This document shows positions 1-8,281 of a stretch of 64,000 nt of DNA, piece after piece. Origin of the DNA: Armatimonas rosea (GTDB taxonomy: Bacteria; Armatimonadota; Armatimonadia; Armatimonadales; Armatimonadaceae). The notes beneath the pieces were generated by a model. It did not search any database. It had not been told where the DNA came from and was given only the letters and a program-made list of their open reading frames with translations. The stretch covers positions 1,054,001 to 1,118,000 of the forward strand of contig NZ_JACHGW010000001.1 of assembly GCF_014202505.1 (NCBI RefSeq). The letters run 5' to 3'. The translations under genes and the position numbers were made by a program. The stretch's first letter is position 1; each line of letters begins with the position of its first letter.

Positions 1-1
1 C

Positions 2-937
2 CTCGGGGTCGATATCGGCGGGGCCACCACCGATGTCTTCTCGGTCTTTAAGGGGATCTACAACCGCACGGTCTCGGCCAACCTGGGGATGAGCTACTCG
101 ATCTGTAATGTCCTCACCGAGGCGGGGCTGGAGAACATCAAGCGCTGGCTGCCCTTCGACCTGGGCGACTCCTACATCCGCAACCAGCTGCGCAATAAGA
201 TGATCCGCCCGACCACGATCCCCCAGGACCTCAAGGACCTCCAGATCGAGCAGGCCGCCGCCCGCGAGGCGCTGCGCCTGGCCTTCGAGCACCACAAGAG
301 CCTGGCCCGCGAGATGGTCGGAGTCCAGCAGAGCCGCGATATCGGCGAGATCTTTGAGCAGGCCGCGGGTGGAAAGACCCTCGTGGACATGTTCTCGCTG
401 GACATGATTATCGGCTCGGGCGGGGTGCTGGCCCACGCGCCGGAGTTTGCCCAGACCTGTATCATGATGATGGACGCCTACGCGCCCGAGGGCCTGACCA
501 CTCTGGCCAAGGACTCGATCTTCATGATGCCCCAGCTCGGGGTGCTCTCCGTGCTCCTCCCCGAGGCCGCGACCCAGGTCTTTGAGAAGGACTGTCTGAT
601 CCGCCTGGCCGACTGTATCGCGCCGGTGGGAACGGCCAAAGACGGCGAAGCCTGCTGTACGTTTGTGATCAATGGCACCACCCACGATGTCAAGTTCGGC
701 CAGCTCGTGCTCCTGCCGCTGGAGCAAGGTGCCACCGCGACCGTCGAGTGCCGCCCCGCCAAGAACTTCGATCTAGGCCAAGGCAAGGGCAAGAGTGTCA
801 CGTTTAATGTCCAAGGCGGCGAGGTTGGTCTGATCCTCGACTGCCGTGGTCGTCCGATCGCCATCCCGGACCAAGACGCCGCCCGCGCCGCCAAGATGCG
901 CGAGTGGCTCAAGGCGCTGAAGCTACGCAGCGAGTAG
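2..937 (+). CDS. GlmL/MutL-family ATPase, 5' truncated
   Basis: This is the C-terminal 311 residues of a gene that begins before the window; the frame is open from base 2, so the ATG at 89 is internal. The fragment opens with an actin-like ATPase phosphate loop, DIGGATTD, followed by the NRTVSANLGMSYS stretch and a second glycine-rich motif, DMIIGSGGV. These are typical of the GlmL/MutL family, which in glutamate mutase clusters is the activator or chaperone of the B12-dependent mutase. No mutase gene is visible here, so a coupled function cannot be shown. The family assignment is good; the exact role is inference. Confidence 0.8.
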   Translation, partial: LGVDIGGATTDVFSVFKGIYNRTVSANLGMSYSICNVLTEAGLENIKRWLPFDLGDSYIRNQLRNKMIRPTTIPQDLKDLQIEQAAAREALRLAFEHHKSLAREMVGVQQSRDIGEIFEQAAGGKTLVDMFSLDMIIGSGGVLAHAPEFAQTCIMMMDAYAPEGLTTLAKDSIFMMPQLGVLSVLLPEAATQVFEKDCLIRLADCIAPVGTAKDGEACCTFVINGTTHDVKFGQLVLLPLEQGATATVECRPAKNFDLGQGKGKSVTFNVQGGEVGLILDCRGRPIAIPDQDAARAAKMREWLKALKLRSE

Positions 938-941
938 GCAT

Positions 942-1084
942 CGCCGGGGTGTGCCGGGGATTGAAAATCCCCGGCAAGCGTTTTTAGGGAGCGTCCCGAG
1001 GACGCGTCGAGCCGGTTGGTTCCCGCGTCCCCGGGACGCTCTTTGCCTTGTGCCGGGGATTTCAACCCCTGGCACACCCCGGCG
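942..1084. repeat. Long imperfect hairpin repeat, copy 1 (family A)
   Basis: The two ends are reverse complements over about 60 bp each. The outer arms share CGCCGGGGTGTGCC, the middle part carries GGGGATTGAAAATCCCCGG, and the inner arms pair GAGCGTCCCGAGGACGCG with CGCGTCCCCGGGACGCTC around a loop of about 17 nt. A related element lies at 53593-53713. It fills the gap between two plus-strand genes and has no coding potential I would trust. It could act as an RNA hairpin or terminator, or be a non-autonomous mobile element. Confidence 0.85.
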
Positions 1085-1118
1085 CAACCCAAGCAGGGGC
1101 TGGTGAGTCAAAAGCGAC

Positions 1119-1574
1119 ATGGAACACATCACTTGTCCGAGCTGTGGGGCGAAGAACCTCAAGACCGATCTTCAGTGTCTGAGTTGTGGCACGTCGCTCA
1201 TCACCCGCCCCGCCCCGAGTCGCCCTGTGGAGCCTGCGCCGCTCTCAGAGCAGGCGCAGGCCGAGCTCGCGTTCTGGGAGAGTCCCACGGGCCAGCGGCG
1301 GATCGCGCTGCTCTCGGGGAGCGTCATGCTGGTCTGCCTCTGGGTGATCCTGCGCGGTGTCTTTGGCGTGATGCTCGTCCCCTTGCTGATCGCTGCCGGC
1401 ATCTGGGAGCTCTGCGCCTGGAGCCGGGAGCGCGAGCAGAACAAGCGCTTTGAGCAGGCCCGGGATAAAGAGACCCTCCAGGCCGAGCTCGCTCGCCACG
1501 ACCGTCCCGACCGCTTTGTCCAGACCAAGAGCGGTCCGGTCAAGGTCCGTGGCTTCGACTCCCGGCTGGACTAG
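1119..1574 (+). CDS. Zinc-ribbon membrane protein
   Basis: The protein has 151 residues. It starts with a double-CxxC zinc ribbon (CPSCG at 6-10 and CLSCG at 20-24), followed by a short linker and a hydrophobic stretch at about 68-100 that would form one or two membrane helices. A charged tail rich in Glu, Arg and Lys follows. It looks like a small zinc-ribbon membrane protein of unknown function. Its stop codon shares the palindrome CTAG with the stop of the opposing gene. Confidence 0.7.
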   Translation: MEHITCPSCGAKNLKTDLQCLSCGTSLITRPAPSRPVEPAPLSEQAQAELAFWESPTGQRRIALLSGSVMLVCLWVILRGVFGVMLVPLLIAAGIWELCAWSREREQNKRFEQARDKETLQAELARHDRPDRFVQTKSGPVKVRGFDSRLD

Positions 1575-1981
1575 CTCTTAGTCAGTGTTGCTGCCTTGCG
1601 CCGACGTTTTTCCACGACAGCAGGCACCGCACACTGTTGTGCTTCCCAAGCACTCATACCCTCGGTGCCGCTGCAGATTGTCGGTAAGAACAGCTGCGTG
1701 CAGTCATCGACCTGAGCAATGGTGGCGATGTAGGCGGCTGCGATCTGAAAGGTGCCTTGAAACAGGGGAGCGCAGGGGCGTGTGGTGGCACGTATGGGCT
1801 TCCCTTCCACCAGCCAGAAGACATCCTCAAGGGGAAGAAAGCGTGCGGTGTAGTTGCCACTCAGGAGTGCCTCGTAGTGCTTGCGTGAGAGACGGCCATA
1901 CCGGCACATCCCTCCCGCCTCAACATAGACCCAGATGGACTCGGCAACGGACTCAGAGGGATGGGGAAGGTTCATGCCCAT
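1571..1981 (-). CDS. Hypothetical protein
   Basis: I place the start at the ATG at 1981, or at the second ATG at 1975 (MGMN start). An AAGGAG and a nearer GGAG lie upstream on the minus strand. The longer open frame running to 2533 is only the shadow of the membrane protein gene on the plus strand. The 136-residue product is globular and has several Cys, many Ala and a basic C-terminal tail (EKRRRKAA). I recognise no domain. The gene is divergent from the 2042 gene, and its stop overlaps that of the zinc-ribbon gene in a shared CTAG. Confidence 0.5.
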   Translation of the reverse strand: MGMNLPHPSESVAESIWVYVEAGGMCRYGRLSRKHYEALLSGNYTARFLPLEDVFWLVEGKPIRATTRPCAPLFQGTFQIAAAYIATIAQVDDCTQLFLPTICSGTEGMSAWEAQQCAVPAVVEKRRRKAATLTKS

Positions 1982-2041
1982 AAACTCCACACCGCTCCTT
2001 GGAAACGGAACCACACAGACGATTTTAAGGTAGAGTTTGGT

Positions 2042-2563
2042 ATGCGTGAGGCCCTTAAAATCATCGCTCTGACAGTGGGGCTCTCCTGCGCCTACGGCAT
2101 TGTCCACGACCAGATCACCGCGCGGGTCTGCCTGGAGTACTTCACTGTCGGCCACTTCTCCCCGACAAATATTCCCTGGACTCCGACCGTGCTGGGTCTC
2201 TACTGGGGCATTGTTGCGACCTGGTGGGTGGGGCTGATTCTGGGGCTCCCGCTCGCTCTCTGTGCCCAGGTTGGGCCATGGCCCAAGCGCTCCGCCCGTG
2301 AGCTGCTTCGCCCACTCATCATACTTCTCCTGGTGACGTTCGCTTGCGCGATGACCGGCCTTCTCATAACCCGCCTGATGAACTTTACCGCGCCGCCGCA
2401 CGTGCTCCCGATGGTGCTCAACGCCGACCAGGGCGCTCGCTTCAGCGCCGATCTGGTGACGCACAATATCTCCTATGGTGTCGGGCTTTTTGGTGGCCCC
2501 TGGCTCTCGTCGTGGGTGCTCCGTCAGCGGCATCTGAAGGCACGGGCAGGGAGCCCACTCTAA
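2042..2563 (+). CDS. Small multi-pass membrane protein
   Basis: This 173-residue protein starts MREALKIIALTVG and has about four hydrophobic segments (near 4-25, 50-75, 90-110 and 145-160). The segments are separated by short loops containing Trp and Pro. The ATG at 1961 in the same frame would add an unlikely polar N-terminus. I recognise no family. The next gene begins 7 nt downstream, so the two are probably co-transcribed. Confidence 0.6.
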   Translation: MREALKIIALTVGLSCAYGIVHDQITARVCLEYFTVGHFSPTNIPWTPTVLGLYWGIVATWWVGLILGLPLALCAQVGPWPKRSARELLRPLIILLLVTFACAMTGLLITRLMNFTAPPHVLPMVLNADQGARFSADLVTHNISYGVGLFGGPWLSSWVLRQRHLKARAGSPL

Positions 2564-2570
2564 GAAGGCT

Positions 2571-3335
2571 ATGGAGCTGGCATTTTATACGGAGCACTTA
2601 GTGAAGGCGGGACGAGAGCTTCGCTGGGATGGGAGCGACCCGTACACCGCTTTGGTGCGCTGCAGGGTGGTAAACCAAGGCAGGGATGCGATCACCATCA
2701 GACACATGAGTTGCTCCTGGTGTGATAGTTACTCAACGACCACGCCCTATGTACATTTTGCAGGAAGCTGGAACTGCTTTAGTAATCACCTCATTCGCTG
2801 TACCCTGAAGCCAGGGGAGAGCTATGAGCGCGACCTCCCTCTGCTACTCCTCAGCCCGAGCCGTCGTCGTCCCCTCGACGCAGGTGAGACACGGACACTG
2901 CAGCTCTGGTTTGATACCTACCAGGGTACTCCCCTCTTGGAGAGCAAGCCACTGACCATCCGTGTGAGCGAAGTCGTTCCGCTTCTTGAGAAGGCACCGC
3001 TGGCAGTGACCCTACGTCCCTCTGGTATGTCTGCAGATGAGCTGGTGGGCGAGGTCAAGAATATCTCTCAGGAGCCGCTGGTTGTTGGGGAAGGTTACTG
3101 GGAGACCTGGATGTCACACCACACCAAGGTTTGGCTCCGCCCCGCACCGGGCTACTCTCAGCAGCGAGGGGATCGCCTTCTGTTGCCGGGCCAGAGCTAC
3201 CGCTGCCCTCTTCGCCTCACCTTCGTCGAGGCGCAGCCGGGAGAGAAAATCACCACCCGTATGCGGCTGGTGACCCAACACGGGAGGGTAATCCATGTGG
3301 ACAGTGAGCCTATTTCGCTGACAGTACCTTCGTAG
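2571..3335 (+). CDS. Hypothetical beta-rich protein
   Basis: The 254-residue product shows alternating hydrophobic and polar strands and two similar halves. Each half has a GESYERDL/GQSYRCPL-like strand, the pattern of tandem immunoglobulin-like beta sandwiches. Five Cys cluster in the first half. There is no signal peptide or membrane helix. An AAGAAGG precedes the ATG closely, and the gene follows the membrane protein by 7 nt. No function can be assigned. Confidence 0.55.
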   Translation: MELAFYTEHLVKAGRELRWDGSDPYTALVRCRVVNQGRDAITIRHMSCSWCDSYSTTTPYVHFAGSWNCFSNHLIRCTLKPGESYERDLPLLLLSPSRRRPLDAGETRTLQLWFDTYQGTPLLESKPLTIRVSEVVPLLEKAPLAVTLRPSGMSADELVGEVKNISQEPLVVGEGYWETWMSHHTKVWLRPAPGYSQQRGDRLLLPGQSYRCPLRLTFVEAQPGEKITTRMRLVTQHGRVIHVDSEPISLTVPS

Positions 3336-3339
3336 ACGA

Positions 3340-3345
3340 TAGAAT
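3340..3345 (+). promoter_or_regulatory. -10 element of a leaderless promoter (DCC gene)
   Basis: TAGAAT lies exactly 6 nt before the ATG at 3352, and CTGACA lies 16 nt further upstream (3318-3323). Transcription would begin at or next to the A of the start codon. No Shine-Dalgarno site is present. Confidence 0.6.
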
Positions 3346-3351
3346 GGGAGT

Positions 3352-3756
3352 ATGCCTCAGGCCGTTGTTCTCTTTGATGGTGTCTGCAACCTCTGTGACA
3401 AGAGCGTGCGCTTTATCTTCCGCCACGACCCGAGCGGCTACTTTCGCTTTGCGCCTCTCCAGAGCGAGACAGGACAGAAGCTCCTCGCCGAGGCGGGGGC
3501 GAGCGCGCCCGACCTCAACTCCATCCTGCTGATCGAAGACGGTAAGGTCTACGACCGCTCCACCGCCGCGCTACGAATCGCCCGTCGCCTGAGTGCACCG
3601 TTCTCCGCTTTGTGGGTGGGGATGATCGTCCCCAAGCCGCTACGTGACTTTGTGTACAAAATCATCGCGAAGAATCGCTACAAGTGGTTTGGTCAAAAAG
3701 AGAGCTGCGAGATGCCGCCCCAAGGCCTCCGAGAGCGCTTTCTCGCCTTCGAGTAG
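3352..3756 (+). CDS. DCC-family thiol-disulfide oxidoreductase (DUF393)
   Basis: The 134-residue protein has the family signature near the N-terminus, DGVCNLC, with the CxxC pair at Cys12 and Cys15. The conserved RFAPLQS strand follows, and an RIARRLSAPFSALW helix sits in the second half. Members adopt a thioredoxin-like fold and are thought to be redox proteins; substrates are unknown. Length and motif order match the family. Its promoter is of the leaderless type. Confidence 0.88.
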   Translation: MPQAVVLFDGVCNLCDKSVRFIFRHDPSGYFRFAPLQSETGQKLLAEAGASAPDLNSILLIEDGKVYDRSTAALRIARRLSAPFSALWVGMIVPKPLRDFVYKIIAKNRYKWFGQKESCEMPPQGLRERFLAFE

Positions 3757-3759
3757 CCC

Positions 3760-4488
3760 TCACGTCTCCCAGTCCTCCAGAATGCTCTGGGCGGCGGCCT
3801 TGAGCGCAGGCCGCACCAGCTGATCGGCGATGAACTCTTTGGTAGTGGTGTCTTTGTGGGCGGCAAGGACGATCATGACATGGATTTTTTCGTTGCTGGA
3901 GAGGCTCGGAAAGCTAGGATTGTGCCCACTTACCAGCGTGAAAAGGTAGCTCCGAGACTCAAACGAGAGTGCCCTTGCCTGCTCATCGGGGATGCGTGGG
4001 AGGAGGCTGCTGAGCGCTTTCCAGCAGGCGAGCCGGGTCTGCTCGCTCGCGGTGTCTTGCTGGCTCAGTGCAAGCAAGATCTCCACGGTGTCGATTTGCT
4101 GGACCTGGGCCGCATAGCGCGCAATCGCTTCCTCCCCATTCCTCGCCGCCCGAGGACGCAGTGAGCGCTGTGTGAGGATCACGGCCAGCAGGCAGGGAAG
4201 AATCGTGATGAGGACGATGGTCGTTACAATCATCTGAGGCACCAAGAGATGCAACACCTGAAAAAGTATCAGAGCGAGCATTGCCAGAGGGCTCAGAATC
4301 AAACAGAGTAGAAGTAGTATCGTTGACGTGCGGTTTAGGTGGACTTGTGAGCCCGCAATCAGTAGCTCCAGCGCGTCTTTATCGGGGAGCCCTTCGACAA
4401 GCCGAAGCGCCTCCTCGACACCGGCTTCCTTTGCCAGTGTTCTTGCCACCACCCGAATCTCTGGTGCGACCGCTTGCGCCTGGAACAC
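3760..4488 (-). CDS. Hypothetical membrane protein, paralogue 2 of a tandem pair
   Basis: This 242-residue protein starts with GTG, which overlaps the TAG of the upstream gene by one base (TAGTG). A GGAGGA sits just before it, so it is translationally coupled. The N-terminal 35 residues (EEALRLVEGLPDKDALELL) and the C-terminus (AQSILEDW) match those of the gene upstream. In between are two strong membrane helices (about 55-105) and a helical domain of about 120 residues. It looks like a recent local duplication. Function unknown. Confidence 0.65.
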   Translation of the reverse strand: MFQAQAVAPEIRVVARTLAKEAGVEEALRLVEGLPDKDALELLIAGSQVHLNRTSTILLLLCLILSPLAMLALILFQVLHLLVPQMIVTTIVLITILPCLLAVILTQRSLRPRAARNGEEAIARYAAQVQQIDTVEILLALSQQDTASEQTRLACWKALSSLLPRIPDEQARALSFESRSYLFTLVSGHNPSFPSLSSNEKIHVMIVLAAHKDTTTKEFIADQLVRPALKAAAQSILEDWET

Positions 4489-5210
4489 TACCAGTCCTCC
4501 AAGATGCTCTGCGCCACTTCTCGTAAGGACGGATGGGTGAGCTTACTTCGAATAAGTTGATAGGTGGCTTGGTCTTTAACGGCTGCTAGAGCCAGCATTG
4601 CCGCGATCTTATCGTAGTCAGTAGCGAGGGTAGGGGAGAGTGTTTTTCCGATCACCAACTGATGTAAGAATATCCGAGCTTCTGGCGAGAGTGCCCTTGC
4701 CTCTGTATCAGAGATCCGTGCGAGTAGCCGCATTGCAGAGGCCCAACACGCTTCGCCTGAATCGTGAGTTTTAGGATTCTTCGCGATATAGCGCAGGAGG
4801 TAATCCAGCGCATTGGTATCGGAAATATTGTGTACACGGTGAGCAATTGCCGCTTTGAGATTATTTTGAAAGATATCTGGGTTTAGACCAAGAATTCCTA
4901 GACAGAGAAGGGGGAGACCCTTTAACAGAAAGACCAGAAACTGGATACTCATCTCCCACTTTTGGTGGGTAAGGATGCGGTAGAACTCCAGGAGATGCCC
5001 GAGTATCCAGCAGGTAGCACCGGTAACTAAAAATGGCTTGATGCGCCGAGGTCGCACGAGCCTGGCGCTCTCCAGTAGCTCTAGCGCGTCTTTATCGGGG
5101 AGGTGCTCGACGAGGCGTAGGGCTTCGTCGGCACCTCCTTCTTTCTTGCGTAGCGCCTTGGCGACCGCCTGAACATCGGAAGGTATGGCCTGCGGTTTCT
5201 GGCGCTGCAT
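4488..5210 (-). CDS. Hypothetical membrane protein, paralogue 1 of a tandem pair
   Basis: The 240-residue protein has the same layout as its downstream neighbour: a short helical head with ADEALRLVEHLPDKDALELL, two membrane helices (about 55-105), and a helical C-terminal domain ending AQSILEDW. The gene starts 6 nt after the BNR-repeat gene and runs directly into its paralogue. All belong to one minus-strand operon from 7061 to 3760. No family is recognised. Confidence 0.65.
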   Translation of the reverse strand: MQRQKPQAIPSDVQAVAKALRKKEGGADEALRLVEHLPDKDALELLESARLVRPRRIKPFLVTGATCWILGHLLEFYRILTHQKWEMSIQFLVFLLKGLPLLCLGILGLNPDIFQNNLKAAIAHRVHNISDTNALDYLLRYIAKNPKTHDSGEACWASAMRLLARISDTEARALSPEARIFLHQLVIGKTLSPTLATDYDKIAAMLALAAVKDQATYQLIRSKLTHPSLREVAQSILEDW

Positions 5211-5216
5211 GACAGT

Positions 5217-6305
5217 TTAGAGCTTCTGGACAAACACCCGTAGCTGCGTGCCTTGCTTGGCCTCGTAGGCGACCGTGGTCTGCGCTCCGACCACCAGCAC
5301 GGGAAAGGCGGCTTGGCCGTCGCTGGGGGCGCTGAGCTGCCGGCCTTGGTCGCCGTTCTTGGAGGTGCGGTACCAGACACTCTGCCGTCCGCTACGGGTC
5401 TCCTCCCAGACCGCCGACCAGGTGCCATCGGCGGACAGGGCGAGGCAGGGATGGTCTTGCGTGCCGCCGGGCTGGGGCTGAAGGTCCGCATCCGGCGCGG
5501 GGGCCGTCGCCTCGCGCCAGGAGACATGGGGGGCGGACTTATTGACATGCTTCCACGCCACCAGCACGCGCCGGCTATCGCCCGAGACCACGGTGGTGGG
5601 GAGCGACATGGGGCAGCCGGTCTCCAGCGTGGGGGACGTATTGATGCGCTGGACGGCCCCAAAGCGCTTTCCGCCATCGAGCGAGCGCCGTAGGAAGAGC
5701 TCCCGGCTATTTTTTAGCCCGCCCTCACGCCAGGCGATTGTCGGGTTTCCCTTGCTATCGAGCCCCAGCCCCGGCGCGCAGCACTCACAGACCGTCCGCG
5801 CGACTGTCGTGCGGTCGGTGAGCTCCCCGTTGACCAGGCGGGCGTAGTTGAGGTCCTGCCCCGGCCCGGAGCGTGCGGAGATATCCAGCCAGGCGAGATG
5901 CGCCACGCCGTCTGCGCTGACCGAGAGCATGTGCAGCCCCTCGGGCGCTTTCTTCTCCAGCAGGTTGATCCGAAGCGGCGAGGAGAACGTCTTGCCACCG
6001 TCTTGGGACTGCACCAAGTAGAGCTCCGGCGCGGGGTAGCGCTTCTTGCGCTCCTCGGCGTCGAAGGTAACCGGCGCCGAGACCGTGATCGTCCCCCGTG
6101 CGTCGATCCCGATCCGGGGGCCGCGCTGGCGCCCACCGCGTGCTTGGCCCGCACAGTCCATCGCGACCACGGGCTCCGAGAAGCTCGCGCCGCCGTCTTT
6201 GGAGAGCGCGACCGTGATATTGCCGCGCTGGAGCATCGCCAAGGCTACCAAGCCACCGGGCCCAAGCGCCAGCGCCGGCTGCTGGGCATCGTCGAAAGAG
6301 GGCAT
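5217..6305 (-). CDS. Sialidase-like BNR-repeat protein
   Basis: This 362-residue beta-propeller protein carries at least three Asp-box (BNR) motifs: SKDGGASF, SQDGGKTF and SLDGGKRF. Such repeats are typical of the sialidase fold. An AGGAAA site about six bases upstream supports the ATG at 6305. There is no signal peptide, which is unusual for a sialidase-fold protein, and the full set of sialidase catalytic residues cannot be confirmed by eye. It may be a non-enzymatic propeller. It lies 9 nt after the SDR gene in the same operon. Confidence 0.7.
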   Translation of the reverse strand: MPSFDDAQQPALALGPGGLVALAMLQRGNITVALSKDGGASFSEPVVAMDCAGQARGGRQRGPRIGIDARGTITVSAPVTFDAEERKKRYPAPELYLVQSQDGGKTFSSPLRINLLEKKAPEGLHMLSVSADGVAHLAWLDISARSGPGQDLNYARLVNGELTDRTTVARTVCECCAPGLGLDSKGNPTIAWREGGLKNSRELFLRRSLDGGKRFGAVQRINTSPTLETGCPMSLPTTVVSGDSRRVLVAWKHVNKSAPHVSWREATAPAPDADLQPQPGGTQDHPCLALSADGTWSAVWEETRSGRQSVWYRTSKNGDQGRQLSAPSDGQAAFPVLVVGAQTTVAYEAKQGTQLRVFVQKL

Positions 6306-6314
6306 GATGATTTC

Positions 6315-7061
6315 CTACATTCCCGTCTGGGTGATGCGCCCACCGGTGACCGGCAGGTAGACCCCCGTGACATAGTTGGCCAGGTGCGAGAGGAAGAAGA
6401 CGCAGCCGTTGCCGATCTCCTCGGCGCTCCCGTGTACTCGCAATGGGAGGGACTTGGCGAAGTTCTTGCTCCCCTCGCTCTCCGTATCTACTTTCTCATC
6501 GGCCATCCAGCCGGGAGCGACCATATTGACCGTGATGTTCTCCGGCCCCAGCTCGGTGGCGAGCGAGCGGCTCATCCCGACCATCGCGCCCTTGCCCGCG
6601 GTGTACATGCTCCAGCCCGCCGGTGCCATGTTCCAGAGCTCGGTGACGATATTGACGACACGTCCGCCGCCTTGGGCATTGAAGTGTGGCCGCGCCGCGG
6701 TGAGCGTGTTGTAGACCGCCTTGACATTGTAGTCCAGCATGTTCTGGTAGCCTGCCCAGCCGTGCTCGCCCAGCTTGCCGGGCTGCGAGCCCGCGATCGC
6801 GTTGTTGATGACCCCGTCGATGCGCCCAAAGTCCGCGACAATGGCGTCGATCATCGCCTTCACACTGGCTTCGTCGGTGACATCCGCTTGGTACGCCTTG
6901 GCATCGTTGCCGATCTCCGCCGCCACCGCCTCGGCCTTTTCCGCGCTCTTGCCGTAGTTCACCGCGACAATCGCTCCCTCGCGCGCCAGCACCCGGCAGA
7001 TCGCCGCTCCGATCCCACGCCCGCCGCCGGTGACGAGCACCACTTTCCCTGAAAGAAGCAT
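6315..7061 (-). CDS. SDR-family oxidoreductase, FabG-like
   Basis: The 248-residue classical short-chain dehydrogenase has the nucleotide-binding motif TGGGRGIG (residues 11-18), the NNAI motif and the catalytic YxxxK as YTAGK. The usual catalytic Ser, 13 residues before the Tyr, appears to be Thr. The C-terminal VTGGR motif is intact. Substrate unknown; annotation as 3-oxoacyl-ACP reductase would be over-precise. It heads a four-gene operon and has a GGAGGATA site and a TAGAAT hexamer upstream. Confidence 0.85.
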   Translation of the reverse strand: MLLSGKVVLVTGGGRGIGAAICRVLAREGAIVAVNYGKSAEKAEAVAAEIGNDAKAYQADVTDEASVKAMIDAIVADFGRIDGVINNAIAGSQPGKLGEHGWAGYQNMLDYNVKAVYNTLTAARPHFNAQGGGRVVNIVTELWNMAPAGWSMYTAGKGAMVGMSRSLATELGPENITVNMVAPGWMADEKVDTESEGSKNFAKSLPLRVHGSAEEIGNGCVFFLSHLANYVTGVYLPVTGGRITQTGM

Positions 7062-7115
7062 AAACTCTATCCTCCGGCTCCATTCTACCTGCCGGGTATT
7101 CGTCGTGGCCTATGG

Positions 7116-7121
7116 TAGAAT
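7116..7121 (+). promoter_or_regulatory. -10 element close to the start of the HAF-like gene
   Basis: TAGAAT lies 8 nt before the ATG at 7130. No Shine-Dalgarno is present, so a leaderless or near-leaderless mRNA is likely. This favours 7130 over the ATG at 7112, which lies upstream of the hexamer. Confidence 0.5.
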
Positions 7122-7129
7122 TCCCACCA

Positions 7130-8281
7130 ATGAAAAAGCCGCTCTCCTCCCTGAAAAACTCTCTCTGTCTCCTGATAACTGTTGTGGCCTTCGCAGGCTG
7201 TGGAGGAAGTGGGCCCGGCTCTGGACCGACGCCGACACCTACCCCCACCCCCACTCCAAGCCCAGTACCGACACCCACCCCCGCGCCTGCGGATCGCTAC
7301 GAGGCGATTCTCTTACACCCGAGTGGGTATCTCTACAGCACGGCGAGTGGGGTAGCCGGTGACGTGCAGGTTGGCTCGGCGATGCTTGCTTCCAGCACGA
7401 GGCAAGCGGTGCTCTGGCGGAGCACGACCTCCTCGGTGAATCTCCATCCGTCGGGGTTTTCCGCCAGCGCGGGGACGCGCGCACTGGGCGAGCTCCAAGT
7501 GGGGTACGGCCACTCGACGACACAGGGGGGAAGCCATGCGCTTCTCTGGCGAGGCAGTGCCGCCAGTGTCACCGACCTTCATTCATCGGCGTTCTTCTCC
7601 ACACAGGCACAAGGGCTCTCCGCAACCGCGCAGGTGGGGAATGGTACCTTTAATACGATCGCGGGGACGCATGCCCTGCTCTGGTATGGGACGCCAGAGA
7701 GTGTGGTCGATCTCCACCCGAGCGGCTACTACGATAGCTATGCCCGCGATGTGGACGGGGAGTACCAGGTGGGGGTGGGGTACACCGTGGGAACCTTCAA
7801 GCCACATGCCCTTCTCTGGCGAGGCACGGCGGCGAGTGCTGTCGATCTGAATCCTGCGGGATTTGCTCTCAGCGAGGCCCTGGCTGTCTCTGGGGAGTAC
7901 CAGGGAGGCTATGGAGTGCTGAGTACAGGCACTCCCAATCTCGTCCACGCGCTCCTGTGGCGAGGGACCGCAGCCAGTGTCGTGGACCTGAGCCCGGCGG
8001 GATTCAGTGAGTCTGAGGTGACAGATCTCGCGGGGGACAGGCAGGTGGGGTTTGGGCTCTCAAACGAGGGAGGTGCCAGCCATGCCCTTGTCTGGCGCGG
8101 CACCCCACAGAGTGTCGTGGACCTTCACTCGCTCCTCACGGGCCTGACGGTCGATGGCCGCCGCCTCAATGTGGGGAGCTCCACGGCGCTGGGAGTCGAT
8201 AGCGCAGGGAATGTGGTCGGGGAGGTCTTCGAGGGGGGGATGGCGGCCGGCTATGCTGTCCTCTGGCGACGGCTACCCTAA
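7130..8281 (+). CDS. Secreted HAF-like repeat lipoprotein
   Basis: The 383-residue protein begins MKKPLSS, has a hydrophobic core and then a lipobox ending AFAGC, so it is probably a lipoprotein. A Thr-Pro linker follows (about 30-55). The rest is roughly seven repeats of about 50 residues, each with HALLWRG, a [ST]xVDLHPSGF strand and a QVGxG strand. These resemble the HAF extracellular repeats, thought to form beta structures on the cell surface. Function unknown. The last bases overlap a small gene on the opposite strand. Confidence 0.75.
   Translation: MKKPLSSLKNSLCLLITVVAFAGCGGSGPGSGPTPTPTPTPTPSPVPTPTPAPADRYEAILLHPSGYLYSTASGVAGDVQVGSAMLASSTRQAVLWRSTTSSVNLHPSGFSASAGTRALGELQVGYGHSTTQGGSHALLWRGSAASVTDLHSSAFFSTQAQGLSATAQVGNGTFNTIAGTHALLWYGTPESVVDLHPSGYYDSYARDVDGEYQVGVGYTVGTFKPHALLWRGTAASAVDLNPAGFALSEALAVSGEYQGGYGVLSTGTPNLVHALLWRGTAASVVDLSPAGFSESEVTDLAGDRQVGFGLSNEGGASHALVWRGTPQSVVDLHSLLTGLTVDGRRLNVGSSTALGVDSAGNVVGEVFEGGMAAGYAVLWRRLP

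Noticed and set aside
5898-7052. Long plus-strand open frame of 384 codons
   Set aside because: It is the reverse of the SDR and BNR genes, which carry clear motifs; the GC-rich third position keeps the antisense frame open.
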